DNA of 21,908 nucleotides from positions 1 to 21,908 of the forward strand of contig DRLE01000228.1 in the NCBI GenBank assembly GCA_011051475.1, read 5' to 3'. The position numbers and the translations under genes were made by a program. Every line of letters starts with the position of its first letter. Position 1 is the stretch's first letter. The DNA comes from Gammaproteobacteria bacterium (GTDB lineage Bacteria; Pseudomonadota; Gammaproteobacteria; SZUA-229). Below, one piece after another: positions 9,175 through 17,569 of this stretch. The notes below the pieces were generated by a model. It saw nothing but the letters and a program-made list of their open reading frames with translations, searched no databases and was not told the origin of the DNA.

Positions 9175-9342
9175 TTTGTCCACAGATGAACGCAAATGAA
9201 CGCAAATATAGTTTTTTCTATTTTATCCTGACTTCTTGAAAGTAACGCTCATGTGCTGATGTCACACCGAGTTTCACCAACCATCTGAACAAAAATTAAA
9301 ACAGTTTTTATTTGCGTTCATTTGCGTTCATCTGTGGACAAA
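9175..9342. repeat. Inverted-repeat element (MITE/REP-like), copy 2
   Basis: Perfect 34-base inverted repeats lie at 9175-9208 and 9309-9342, around a 100-base AT-rich centre with no reading frame. The inner part of each arm is again about 2.6 copies of a 10-base unit (CAGATGAACG, CAAATGAACG, CAAATA), aligning with the unit in the element at 4147-4314. It sits between the convergent oxidoreductase and outer-membrane protein genes, the same kind of location as the first copy. Its centre is unrelated to that of copy 1. Confidence 0.8.
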
Positions 9343-9358
9343 CACAAAAAAGCTTTTC

Positions 9359-10105
9359 CTAGAACTTCACATAAGCCCCGGCAAAGACACCGTCAAATGA
9401 CAGGTCTGCATTGGTATCGTTAACATCATCAAACGTGTACTGCTGCTTGCGGTAACCGGCCTCGACGCCAACGAAAAAACTGGTGGTGTAGGAAACCTTG
9501 GCGGTAAAGTCGGAAATGGTGCTTCCGCTGTAGGCAATATAGCTCAGTTCGCCGCTGATCAGCAGGTCAGGTATGGGTGATGCGCCGACCATGCCGTAAA
9601 GCATTGGAATGGTCTGCGAGCTGCTGTCGCTGCTGGTTGTGCTGCTGCCGGTCTCGGTAATGGTGTAATCGACACTCAGGTTGCGAATATTCAAACCCAG
9701 GTCAACGCTGACCACATTGTCCAGAATCTCGTAGTAGAACAGCAGGTCAGTGGTTGCTATGGTGAAATCATTCTTTACATTGCCGGTGTAGCTTATACCG
9801 TCAAAGGTAAAGTTTGCCGGGCCTTCGCCATCCTGGCTGATCCTGGTATACATCAGTCGCACATTGGGCAGAATCGGCACAGGGTGTTCCAGCGTGGCGA
9901 AGGCATAAACATTATTATTGCTGCCCCAGTACAGGTCCTTGTCAATATCCAGCTCTGATTCACCGGGGTTATTGGTTTTCTGGATGGTACCGGAGGGCGA
10001 GGCATTCCACATGCCGCCACCGATTGAGGCGCCGATAAAGTCGGCCTGTGCGCCTAGGGGAGCAGCCATAGCTGCCAGACATACGAGAGTATTGATTTTC
10101 TTCAT
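9359..10105 (-). CDS. Outer-membrane beta-barrel protein (TIGR04219-like)
   Basis: A 248-residue exported protein. The signal peptide is clear (MKKINTLVCLAAMAAPLGAQA, cleavage before DFIGAS). The mature part begins with a strand rich in glycine and aromatic residues (GASIGGGMWNASPSG), continues with alternating strands and short polar loops, including a Ser/Thr-rich loop after ITETGSS, and ends AGAYVKF with the terminal Phe used by the BAM assembly machinery. The GGGMWNASPSG start and the length resemble the TIGR04219 family of small gammaproteobacterial barrels, whose function is not established. It is transcribed alone, convergent with the FAD oxidoreductase. No strong ribosome-binding site is visible before ATG 10105. 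Confidence 0.8.
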   Translation of the reverse strand: MKKINTLVCLAAMAAPLGAQADFIGASIGGGMWNASPSGTIQKTNNPGESELDIDKDLYWGSNNNVYAFATLEHPVPILPNVRLMYTRISQDGEGPANFTFDGISYTGNVKNDFTIATTDLLFYYEILDNVVSVDLGLNIRNLSVDYTITETGSSTTSSDSSSQTIPMLYGMVGASPIPDLLISGELSYIAYSGSTISDFTAKVSYTTSFFVGVEAGYRKQQYTFDDVNDTNADLSFDGVFAGAYVKF

Positions 10106-10155
10106 GGTTATTATCTGTTCTGGTTGTTTGTTCGGGGTGGGTACTTATTGATACT

Positions 10156-10182
10156 AGTATAGACAGAAAAAATAAATGTGAA
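10156..10182 (-). promoter_or_regulatory. Candidate promoter of the outer-membrane protein gene
   Basis: On the minus strand TTCACA (10182-10177), five of six matches to TTGACA, is followed after 15 bases by TATACT (10161-10156), five of six matches to TATAAT. The spacer is two bases shorter than ideal. The -10 overlaps the perfect 10-base palindrome ATACTAGTAT (10151-10160). It lies about 50 bases before the ATG at 10105. Confidence 0.35.
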
Positions 10183-10227
10183 CTGAATTGCAGAATTTGA
10201 GAGAAGATCTGTCAGTTTCTTTTGCCG

Positions 10228-10593
10228 TCAGGCCGGCATGAGCACAGCAAGCCAGACCAGGCCGGTTACGATAAAGGAAAGAAAAACCGCGGCGGAGCCC
10301 ATGTCCTTGGCGCGCCCCGACAGCGGGTGCAGTTCGTCGCCAAAACGGTCAACCACGGCTTCTATCGCCGAATTCAGGATTTCGACGACCAGAACAAACA
10401 CCAGGCTGGCAATCAGAATCGCGCTCTCGGCCAGGCTGTCGGCAAAGTACAGGGCAGCGGGGGTCAGCATTACCAGCAGGGCCAGTTCCTGGCGGAATGC
10501 CGCTTCATGCTGTATCGCGGCTTTCAGCCCCTGCATCGAGTAGCCTGCCGCGTTGATGATACGGGTTAGTCCTGTTACGCCTGTTTTTGCCAT
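10228..10593 (-). CDS. dgkA: Diacylglycerol kinase DgkA
   Basis: A small integral inner-membrane kinase that phosphorylates diacylglycerol to phosphatidic acid with ATP and recycles lipid headgroup by-products. From ATG 10593 it is 121 residues, the usual family length (E. coli has 122). A TTG nine codons earlier (10620) extends the frame but has no ribosome-binding site, so I reject it. The hallmark sequence is present: EAAFRQELALL in the N-terminal amphipathic part, then VEILNSAIEAVVDRFG containing the catalytic glutamates, and SGRAKDMGSAAVF. Three membrane helices are apparent. It is transcribed alone and divergently from the Agl/Glt-like cluster. The call is secure. Confidence 0.95.
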   Translation of the reverse strand: MAKTGVTGLTRIINAAGYSMQGLKAAIQHEAAFRQELALLVMLTPAALYFADSLAESAILIASLVFVLVVEILNSAIEAVVDRFGDELHPLSGRAKDMGSAAVFLSFIVTGLVWLAVLMPA

Positions 10594-10651
10594 ATTTTTT
10601 ACTGAAAGCGGATTCTGCAAAACAGAATCAGCAAGAGTTGATTGTGGCCAT

Positions 10652-10657
10652 AGTATA
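10652..10657 (-). promoter_or_regulatory. Candidate -10 of dgkA
   Basis: TATACT on the minus strand (10657-10652), about 60 bases before the dgkA ATG. No good -35 hexamer at the right distance; CTGTCA upstream, at 18 bases, is a weak fit. Supported only by position and the hexamer. Confidence 0.25.
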
Positions 10658-10771
10658 GATAAGTTGTTGAAAATATGACAGCTTTTTCCCTGCTTTGCTG
10701 TTCAGGATAAGTTTTTGTTTTCTATAAGTTTTCGATTAAGTTGATTTAGCTGATTTTTAGATAATCTTTCA

Positions 10772-10777
10772 TATACT
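10772..10777 (+). promoter_or_regulatory. Candidate -10 of the Agl/Glt-like cluster
   Basis: TATACT at 10772-10777, about 60 bases before the first gene of the cluster, in an AT-rich divergent gap of about 245 bases. The best -35 is a weak CTGATT (10750-10755) with a 16-base spacer. The rest of the gap shows no obvious hairpin or repeat. Confidence 0.3.
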
Positions 10778-10838
10778 TAATCGCAGACGAATATAAAACA
10801 GATACATCTATTAAAGGGTTAATCGCGAGCCATTCATA

Positions 10839-11408
10839 ATGCTGAATACTTTCCTGAACAAGTTTCCTGTCTTTCATAGCGGCAAAAGCAGGTTGACCGT
10901 CGTTTTTTTTCTTCTGTGCGCATTTTTTTCCAGCGCCAGCCTTGCCGCTGAAGTGACCAGAGAACAGATCAAGGGCATTGACGAGCAGGTGCAGGATATC
11001 AAAAAGGACGTTCTGGAACTGACCACCGAGCTGACACGGCTGGAAGAAAAACTGCTGTTTCCGTCCAACACCCAGGTATCCCTGTTTGTTTCCCTGAAAG
11101 GCGACAGGGATTTCATTCTCGATTCCATGCAGATCAAGCTGGACAACAAGGTTGTCGCCCAGCACCTGTACACCTACAAGGAACTTGAAGCGCTGCGTGC
11201 CGGCGGCGTACAGCGTATCTATACCGGTAATATCAAAACCGGCGACCATGCGCTGGTGGCCAGTTTTATTGGTCGCACAAAATCCGGAAATGACTATCAG
11301 CGTAGTGAAACCTTTACCGTTACCAAGGCCGTCGGCCCCAAGTTTGTAGAAATACAGATCACCGGTGACAGCGCATCCGACCAGAGTCTCAGTTTTAAAG
11401 ACTGGTAA
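10839..11408 (+). CDS. Exported coiled-coil protein, first gene of the cluster
   Basis: A 189-residue protein I cannot assign to a named family. It has a long N-terminal signal (positive residues to about 18, hydrophobic VVFFLLCAFFSSASLA, cleavage near 36-37), then a short charged coiled coil (about 42-72, EQIKGIDEQVQDIKKDVLEL), then a beta-rich domain of about 110 residues that contains FVSLKGDRDFILDSMQIKLD and the paired strands around IYTGNIKTGDHALVASFIG. It has no lipobox, so it is probably soluble in the periplasm. The next gene starts two bases after its stop, placing it in the same transcript as the TPR and TolQ/TolR proteins. The ribosome-binding site before ATG 10839 is weak. A structural or adaptor part in the envelope machine is inferred from context alone. 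Confidence 0.75.
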   Translation: MLNTFLNKFPVFHSGKSRLTVVFFLLCAFFSSASLAAEVTREQIKGIDEQVQDIKKDVLELTTELTRLEEKLLFPSNTQVSLFVSLKGDRDFILDSMQIKLDNKVVAQHLYTYKELEALRAGGVQRIYTGNIKTGDHALVASFIGRTKSGNDYQRSETFTVTKAVGPKFVEIQITGDSASDQSLSFKDW

Positions 11409-11410
11409 GC

Positions 11411-13543
11411 ATGCTGTTTCGCTTCATCATTATTCTTACTGCAATGCTTTGCAGCCTGCCTGTTTATGCGGCAAGCGGCCTGAAAAATGTCGAGCTGCAT
11501 GACCTGTATTTTGGCGAGGTGCTCTACTACGCCTACCAGGACAGGCCTTTCGAGGCACTGGCGCGTCTTGATAACGAGCTTTCCCAGTATTACGAACTTG
11601 ATGAGCGCGAACTGGACAGCCTGCATTTCCACCTTGGCCAGGCCGAATTCTCGGTGGGTGATCTGGAGCTGCAATACCGCATGAACCAGCGTGCCGGCAA
11701 GGCCATTCAGGCCGTGCTCGGAGACGGCCTTGATCTGGCAACGCGCAATATAGCCGCCCTGCAGCTGGCGCGCCTGTATTATCGCAAGGACGACCCGGAA
11801 AGCACGCTGTATGCGCTGGACCTGATTCGTGAAAACCCGGACAAGTCACGTTACGAGGAAAAGTACTCACTTGATAATCTGCGTGGCAAGCCACCGGAAA
11901 CCTTCAAAACCGATGTCGCCTATCTGCGCGCCCTGGCGCTGATCGACACCGGGCAATTCAGCAAGGCAGTGGATATTCTCCAGGAGCTGAGAGAAGAGAA
12001 AAGCCTGAAGGGTTTCGTGCTTTATAACCTCGGTATTGCCCTGATACAGAGCGGCCGCGAAGAAGAAGCCATGGCCGTGCTGGACGAGCTGGGCCGCCTG
12101 GACACCGATGACCGCGCCCTGCTGGCACTCAAAGACAAGACCAACCTGAAGCTGGCCTACCGCTACCTTGATCGGGGGGACGCAAAAAAAGCGCAGATGT
12201 ATTTCGAACGCATTCGCCTGGACGGTCCGTTTTCCAACCGCGCCCTGCTGGGTGCGGGCTGGGTCGCCGCCGCCCAGGGGCGGTTTGACCGTGCCCTGGT
12301 GCCCTGGAGCATACTGCACAAACGCAGCGTCACCAACGATGCGGTGCAGGAAGCCCTGATGGCCGTGCCCTATGCCTACAGCAAACTGGAAGCCTACGGC
12401 AATGCCGCCAATCTGTATGACCATGCCATGGACGTGTTCGCCGCGGAAATCGACAGCCTCGACAGCTCCATCAAGTCTATCCGCAAGGGCAGGTTTTTAA
12501 CGGCATTGCTGAACGAAAAAGCCGACAAGGACAAAAACTGGGTGGTCAATCTGCGTGAGTTGCCCGATACGCCGGAAACCCGTTATATCCTGGAACTGAT
12601 GGCATCCAATGATTTCCAGGAAATGTACAAGAACTACAAGGACCTGGCCGAGCTGCGCCATCATATCGATAAATGGCTGGCCGACCTGCGCGTGTTTGAG
12701 GAAATGATCGAGATACGCCGTAAATACCAGGAACCGTTGCTGCCGGTGGTCGAGGAGCAGTTCAAGAAAATCGACGCCCGCGTCAAGCTGCGTCTGGAAC
12801 AGCGTAACAACCTGGCAAGCAAGCTGAAGAACCTGCTGATAGCGCCTCGCCCGGAATACCTGGCTACCGCCACCGAGCGCCAGGCGCTGGATACGGTCAT
12901 GGCACTGGAAGAAATCATCAAGGCGCGCCCCGAAGCCGTTGATGCGCAGACGCTGGAAAAAGTCAGGCGCATGCGAGGCATTCTGCTGTGGCGTGTGCGC
13001 AGCGAATACGACCAGCGTCTGACCGACGCCTATAACAACCTGATTGCCCTGGACAGGGACATCGACAAAATGAAACTGCGCTATAACTCGTTTATACGCA
13101 CCCGACAGGCTGCGACCCAGAGTTATGAGGGCTATACCATTCCGATTCGCCAGTTGCGTACCAGGCTGTTTGCCGCGCAGCGAAAACTCAAGGGCACCAT
13201 GGCCAAACAGGGCCGCATGCTGGAAACCATGGCCATCAACGAACTTGACCGTCGACGCAAGCGTCTTGAGGAATACCAGATCAAGGCACGCTTTGCGCTG
13301 GCGGAAAACTACGACCGCGCAACCAAGGCGCAGTTTGACGAAGAGCTGATGCGTCAGCGAAAACTGCGCGGCGAAGCCGCGGAGAAACAGGCGCAGGATG
13401 CAGCAAAAGAAACCGCACCGGAAAATGCACCGGCTGACACACCGCAGGCGCCTGACGAAAAATCCTCGGTGGAGGAAGCGCCTGCAGACAGGCCTGCTGT
13501 GAAGAAGCCATCTTCCTTTAAACAGAAGCTGCTGAGCCCCTAG
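11411..13543 (+). CDS. Exported TPR protein (710 residues)
   Basis: A large periplasmic helical-repeat protein. A Sec signal covers residues 1-20 (ends SLPVYA before ASG). Residues about 30-350 read as successive TPR-like helix pairs, for example VAYLRALALIDTGQFSKAVDILQELREE, followed by FVLYNLGIALIQSGREEEAMAVLDEL, and later AGWVAAAQGRFDRALVPW. Residues about 400-650 are long charged helices, partly coiled coil, and the last 55 are Ala/Glu/Pro-rich and probably disordered. No lipobox is seen. It starts two bases after the preceding stop and ends two bases before the next start. In Myxococcus the Glt complex also contains TPR proteins, and by position this one could be part of the periplasmic scaffold; the exact counterpart cannot be assigned without a search. 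Confidence 0.85.
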   Translation: MLFRFIIILTAMLCSLPVYAASGLKNVELHDLYFGEVLYYAYQDRPFEALARLDNELSQYYELDERELDSLHFHLGQAEFSVGDLELQYRMNQRAGKAIQAVLGDGLDLATRNIAALQLARLYYRKDDPESTLYALDLIRENPDKSRYEEKYSLDNLRGKPPETFKTDVAYLRALALIDTGQFSKAVDILQELREEKSLKGFVLYNLGIALIQSGREEEAMAVLDELGRLDTDDRALLALKDKTNLKLAYRYLDRGDAKKAQMYFERIRLDGPFSNRALLGAGWVAAAQGRFDRALVPWSILHKRSVTNDAVQEALMAVPYAYSKLEAYGNAANLYDHAMDVFAAEIDSLDSSIKSIRKGRFLTALLNEKADKDKNWVVNLRELPDTPETRYILELMASNDFQEMYKNYKDLAELRHHIDKWLADLRVFEEMIEIRRKYQEPLLPVVEEQFKKIDARVKLRLEQRNNLASKLKNLLIAPRPEYLATATERQALDTVMALEEIIKARPEAVDAQTLEKVRRMRGILLWRVRSEYDQRLTDAYNNLIALDRDIDKMKLRYNSFIRTRQAATQSYEGYTIPIRQLRTRLFAAQRKLKGTMAKQGRMLETMAINELDRRRKRLEEYQIKARFALAENYDRATKAQFDEELMRQRKLRGEAAEKQAQDAAKETAPENAPADTPQAPDEKSSVEEAPADRPAVKKPSSFKQKLLSP

Positions 13544-13545
13544 TC

Positions 13546-16500
13546 ATGTGTAAATTTAGTATCACATCACTATCGACGCTCACAGCCATGCTGTTGCTGT
13601 CGGCCTGTGCCACCACCAGTAATGAAGGCACGCTGGCCGGTCTCAAGGATGTCGAGTTCAAACTGAAAAAGGAAAAAGTCGATGGCAGCCTGGAAAAGGC
13701 CATGGCCGGCTACGAAAAGTTCCTCAAGGAAACACCGGAAACCGAGATGACGCCCGAGGCCCTGCGCCGTCTGGCTGACCTGAAAATCCAGAAGGAATAC
13801 GACCGCGAAGTCGAGGAAGAAGAAAAGCGCCAGGCAGAAGCAGAGGCAAAAGCAAAGGCCGCTCAGGCCGGTGTCTCCGGCCCCGAATCACAGGCGGACA
13901 AGGTCACACCGGTGGCTGACAGTGCCGCCCAGGCCACCGATATCTCGGCACCGAAAACCGGTTTTGTACCGGTTGCCGCCGACAAACAGCAGAAAAGCAT
14001 TGCCAGTGGTGACAGCCCGATTGCCGATATCAGCGAAAGCGAAAAGGCCTTCAGTGAGCGCGCCGGCAAGAAGATCGATCTGGGACGCGGCAGGAAGGAA
14101 AAAATTGTACCACCCGGTGGCAAGGAAGGAGAAGCCCTGGACAGCGACGAGCTGCAGGCGGCAGGGGCGAAAGAGGCCATCGAACTTTACAAGGGACTGC
14201 TGAAGAAATACCCGCTGTTCGAGCGCAACGACCAGGTGCTCTACCAGCTGTCCCGGGCCTATGAGGAAACCGGTCAGATCGATCTGGCAATGAAAACCCT
14301 GGAGCGTTTGATCAAACAGTACCCGCAGTCACGCCATATTGACGAGGCCCAGTTCCGCCGTGCGGAATACTTCTTCAGCCGCAAGAAGTTTCTCGATGCG
14401 GAAGAGTCCTACGCGGCGGTTATCAGCGGCGGCGAAGGCTCGGAGTTCTACGAGCTGGCGCTGTACAAGCAGGGCTGGTCGTTCTTCAAGCAGGAAATGT
14501 ACGAGGAAGCCCTGCACGACTTCCTGAAAATGCTGGATTACAAAATTGATAATGGCTACGACCTGGACAATATCAAGAACAAAATCGAGAAGAAACGCAT
14601 CGACGATACCTATCGCGTTATCAGTCTGAGCTTTTCCTATCTTGGCGGCGCCGAAGCCGTGGTCGAATATTTTGACAAGCACGGTCACCGTTTCTATGAG
14701 GCCAGTATCTACAGCCATCTGGGCGAATACTATCTGAGCAAGCGTCGATATAATGATGCGGCCAAATCCTACCAGGCCTATATCGAGCGCAACCCGATTT
14801 CACGTGAGGCGCCGTATTTCAATATCCGTGTTATCGAGATCTACAAGAAAGGCGGCTTCCCCAAACTGGTTGTCGATGCCAAGAAAGAGTTTTCCAATAC
14901 CTACAGCCTGCAGTCGAATTACTGGACATTCTTTGATATTAACGAGCACCCGACCGTGCTGGCTTTCCTCAAGTCCAATCTGATCGACCTGGCCAACCAT
15001 TATCACGCCCTTTACCAGGATCCTCGCCTGCGCAAGCAGAAGGAAGATAACTACCAGGAGGCGATCAAGTGGTACCGTCAGTACCTGAGTTCATTCCCGG
15101 AAGAGAAGGAAGCGCCGGCGCTCAACAACCAGCTGGCCGGCCTGCTGCTTGAGCACAAGGACTACCTTGGCGCGGCGACCGAGTACGAACGTACCGCCTA
15201 TAACTATCCGACACATGAGAAATCTGCCAGCGCCGGTTATGCCGCCGTCTATGCCTATCGTGAATACCTGAAGGTGGCCGATCAGTCGCAGCGCAATATT
15301 ATCAAGCGCGAAATCATTCGCAGCTCGCTGAAGTTTGCCGATTACTTCCCGACACACAAGCATGCCGCCGTGGTGCTGGTGGCCGCTGTTGATGACCTGT
15401 ATGCGCTGGAAGATTATGAGCAGACCATCAAGTATGGTCGCCGCGCCATCAGGCTGTATCCGAATGCCGATAAAAAACTGCTGCGCGCGGCCTGGCTGGC
15501 AGTGGCGCACGCTTCCTTCGACCTGGCCAACTACAGGGATGCCGAGGAAGCCTACGCGCAGACACTGGCGCTTACCGACAGGAAGGACAAGAGCTATAAA
15601 GAGCTGACCGAAAATCTGGCGGCGTCGGTCTACAAGCAGGGTGAGCAAGCCCGCAAGCTGGGTGACCACAAGACCGCGGCGGAACATTTTCTGCGCGTGG
15701 CCAAAGTTGCCCCGAATTCGAAGATACGCCCGACCGCCGAGTATGACGCGGCGGCCTCGCTTATCCTGCTCAAACAGTGGGCGCAGGTGGCCAGTGTGCT
15801 TGAAGGTTTCCGCAAGCTGTACCCGCAGCACAAGCTGGGCCCTGAAATTACCAAGAAACTGGCCGTGGTCTACAAGGAGGACGGCAAGTTCCTGAAGTCG
15901 GCGAAAGAGTTCGAGCGCATCGAAAAGGAAAATCCGGATGATGACGCACTGCGTCGCGAGGCGCTGAATCAGGCTGCGGAACTGTATGAAAAGGCCGGCG
16001 AGAAAGGCAGTGCGCTGCTGGTTTACCAGAAACTGGTCAAATACTTCCCCGAGCCGATCGAGGACGCCATCGAGGTTCACCAGAAGATGGCCGATATCTA
16101 TAAAGAGCAGGGCAAGCACAAAAAGTATATTGCCGAGCTGAAGCAGATCGTCGATACCGACGCCCTGGGTGGCGATGGGCGTACCGACCGTACCCGTTAC
16201 CTTGCCGCGAAGGCACAGCTGGTACTGCTCGAACCGCGTCTGGATTCCTTCAGAAAGGTCAAGCTGGTCAAGCCGTTCAAGAAGAACCTGCGTCGCAAGA
16301 AAGCCAATATGCGCCGCGCCATCGACGGTTACTCCAAACTGGTTGACTACCAGGTTGGCGAAGTGACTGCGGCCGCCACCTTCTATATTGCCGAAATCTA
16401 CTATGAATTCAGTGTCGCCCTGATGGAATCGGAGAGGCCGACCAATCTGAACGATGAGGAGCTGGAACAGTACGAACTGGTTATCGAGGAACAGGCCTAT

Positions 16501-16827
16501 CCATTCGAGGAAAAAGCCATTGCGGTTCATGAGAAGAACCTGGAACTGCTGGACGTGGGTATCTATAACGAATGGATTGACCAGAGTATCGCCAAGCTGG
16601 CGGCACTGGTACCGGCGCGTTATGGCAAGACCGAAGTGCCCAGCACGCTCATCAGCCTGATACAGCCGCAGCCCGAAGTTGCGGTGCCGCCCACTCAGAA
16701 AGTCGGACAGAAAGATGGGCAGAAGCCGGCAGTTGAAGCAGCGCCTGCAAAAACAGATGCAGAAGACAAAGAACCAGCCAAAGAGACAACCGGGGCGGAA
16801 GCCAGCGCCGGCGAACAACAGCCCTGA
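13546..16827 (+). CDS. Large TPR lipoprotein (GltD/AgmU-like candidate)
   Basis: A 1093-residue lipoprotein. The N-terminus has a hydrophobic stretch and the lipobox LLSAC with the lipid-carrying Cys at residue 21; the residues after it (ATTSNEG) carry no Asp at +2, so sorting to the outer membrane is likely. A charged Ala/Glu/Lys region (about 85-200) leads into many TPR units from about 205 to 900: AIELYKGLLKKYPLFERNDQVLYQLSRAYEETGQ, then IDEAQFRRAEYFFSRKKFLDAEESY, and AASVYKQGEQARKLGDHKTAAEHF are clear examples. The C-terminal 55 residues are Pro/Ala/Glu-rich. Size, TPR content and neighbours recall GltD/AgmU of the Myxococcus gliding complex, though orthology is unproven. It is tightly coupled to the genes on each side (2 and 20 bases). 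An apparent 640-residue frame on the opposite strand across it is a codon-use shadow. Confidence 0.87.
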   Translation: MCKFSITSLSTLTAMLLLSACATTSNEGTLAGLKDVEFKLKKEKVDGSLEKAMAGYEKFLKETPETEMTPEALRRLADLKIQKEYDREVEEEEKRQAEAEAKAKAAQAGVSGPESQADKVTPVADSAAQATDISAPKTGFVPVAADKQQKSIASGDSPIADISESEKAFSERAGKKIDLGRGRKEKIVPPGGKEGEALDSDELQAAGAKEAIELYKGLLKKYPLFERNDQVLYQLSRAYEETGQIDLAMKTLERLIKQYPQSRHIDEAQFRRAEYFFSRKKFLDAEESYAAVISGGEGSEFYELALYKQGWSFFKQEMYEEALHDFLKMLDYKIDNGYDLDNIKNKIEKKRIDDTYRVISLSFSYLGGAEAVVEYFDKHGHRFYEASIYSHLGEYYLSKRRYNDAAKSYQAYIERNPISREAPYFNIRVIEIYKKGGFPKLVVDAKKEFSNTYSLQSNYWTFFDINEHPTVLAFLKSNLIDLANHYHALYQDPRLRKQKEDNYQEAIKWYRQYLSSFPEEKEAPALNNQLAGLLLEHKDYLGAATEYERTAYNYPTHEKSASAGYAAVYAYREYLKVADQSQRNIIKREIIRSSLKFADYFPTHKHAAVVLVAAVDDLYALEDYEQTIKYGRRAIRLYPNADKKLLRAAWLAVAHASFDLANYRDAEEAYAQTLALTDRKDKSYKELTENLAASVYKQGEQARKLGDHKTAAEHFLRVAKVAPNSKIRPTAEYDAAASLILLKQWAQVASVLEGFRKLYPQHKLGPEITKKLAVVYKEDGKFLKSAKEFERIEKENPDDDALRREALNQAAELYEKAGEKGSALLVYQKLVKYFPEPIEDAIEVHQKMADIYKEQGKHKKYIAELKQIVDTDALGGDGRTDRTRYLAAKAQLVLLEPRLDSFRKVKLVKPFKKNLRRKKANMRRAIDGYSKLVDYQVGEVTAAATFYIAEIYYEFSVALMESERPTNLNDEELEQYELVIEEQAYPFEEKAIAVHEKNLELLDVGIYNEWIDQSIAKLAALVPARYGKTEVPSTLISLIQPQPEVAVPPTQKVGQKDGQKPAVEAAPAKTDAEDKEPAKETTGAEASAGEQQP

Positions 16828-16847
16828 GGCAGGTATGACAGGAGATA

Positions 16848-17504
16848 ATGAGGCTAATGACAGTGTTTGAAAACAGGCAGGGAATACAGCTGCAGACCAT
16901 GCGCGCAAGTCGTGGCCTGTTGCTTGGTATTGTATTCGGCATGTTGAGTGCCTGTATGGGTGGCGCCGATGTGAAACCGACACCGCAGGAAGATGTGCGC
17001 AGTATGTCTTCAAAAGACAAATATGTGCAGGTTGATCCCGATGTGGAACTGGACTTCAAGGGCGCTATTGCCCTGATGCAGCAGGAACAGTACGCACAGG
17101 CCGTGGTGGTGCTGAAAAGTGTGGTCGAGCGCGAGCAGCGCCTGCCCGCACCCTTTGTCAATCTTGCCATTGCCTATAACAAGCTGGGTGACACGAAGGC
17201 GGCCGAGGAAAATCTGATCAGGGCGCTGAAGCTGGATATCGGTCACCCGGTTGCCAATAACGAGCTCGGTCTTCTCTATCGCAAGCAAGGCCGCTTCAAG
17301 GCCGCGCGCACAGCCTATGAAAACGCCATTAAGGAACACCCGGACTATCTGCCTGCCCGGCGTAATCTCGGTGTGCTGTGTGATCTGTATCTGCATGATT
17401 ATGAATGTGCGCTGGAGCAGTTCGAGGAATATATTGAGCAGAAGCCGGACGACAAGACCGTGGCTATCTGGGTGGCGGATGTGAAGCGCAGGCTGGGCAA
17501 ATAA
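16848..17504 (+). CDS. Small TPR lipoprotein (GltE/AglT-like candidate)
   Basis: A protein of up to 218 residues. The first Met (16848) has AGGAG at 16840-16844 but only three bases away; Met4 (16857) and Met18 (16899) are alternatives. From Met18 the protein reads as a standard lipoprotein signal ending in LSAC, so the lipid-carrying Cys is residue 36 from the first Met. The mature part contains three to four TPR units: FKGAIALMQQEQYAQAVVVL, then PFVNLAIAYNKLGDTKAAEENLIRAL, then NNELGLLYRKQGRFKAARTAYENAI, then ARRNLGVLCDLYLHDYECAL. It probably sits on the inner face of the outer membrane. Its place between the large TPR lipoprotein and the TolQ/TolR genes matches AglT/GltE in Myxococcus, but many bacteria have similar small TPR lipoproteins. 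Confidence 0.85.
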   Translation: MRLMTVFENRQGIQLQTMRASRGLLLGIVFGMLSACMGGADVKPTPQEDVRSMSSKDKYVQVDPDVELDFKGAIALMQQEQYAQAVVVLKSVVEREQRLPAPFVNLAIAYNKLGDTKAAEENLIRALKLDIGHPVANNELGLLYRKQGRFKAARTAYENAIKEHPDYLPARRNLGVLCDLYLHDYECALEQFEEYIEQKPDDKTVAIWVADVKRRLGK

Positions 17505-17513
17505 CATGAACGG

Positions 17514-17567
17514 GTCACGCTTGAAAATCCGTCAAAAAACTGACGATTTAGTGACGGGTGGATGACA
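17514..17567. promoter_or_regulatory. Cluster of GTCA/TGAC half-sites, candidate operator
   Basis: Five GTCA/TGAC half-sites lie in 54 bases just before the small exported gene: GTCA at 17514 and 17531, TGAC at 17541, 17552 and 17563. The last three repeat exactly every 11 bases, one DNA turn, as in Pho-box-like sites read on the minus strand. GTCA 17531 and TGAC 17541 form the palindrome CGTCAAAAAACTGACG. A near-identical 15-mer occurs at 21189-21203. I infer a binding site for an OmpR/PhoB-type regulator; no such gene is in the window. Confidence 0.4.
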
Positions 17568-17569
17568 TT

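Noticed and set aside
10594..10620. A TTG start adding nine residues to DgkA
   Set aside because: There is no ribosome-binding site and the ATG at 10593 gives the usual family length.
15091..17013. A 640-codon open frame on the minus strand across the large TPR lipoprotein
   Set aside because: It lies wholly opposite a well-supported TPR protein, has no ribosome-binding site or recognisable domain, and its composition is what the reverse complement of a Glu/Lys/Leu-rich gene would give.
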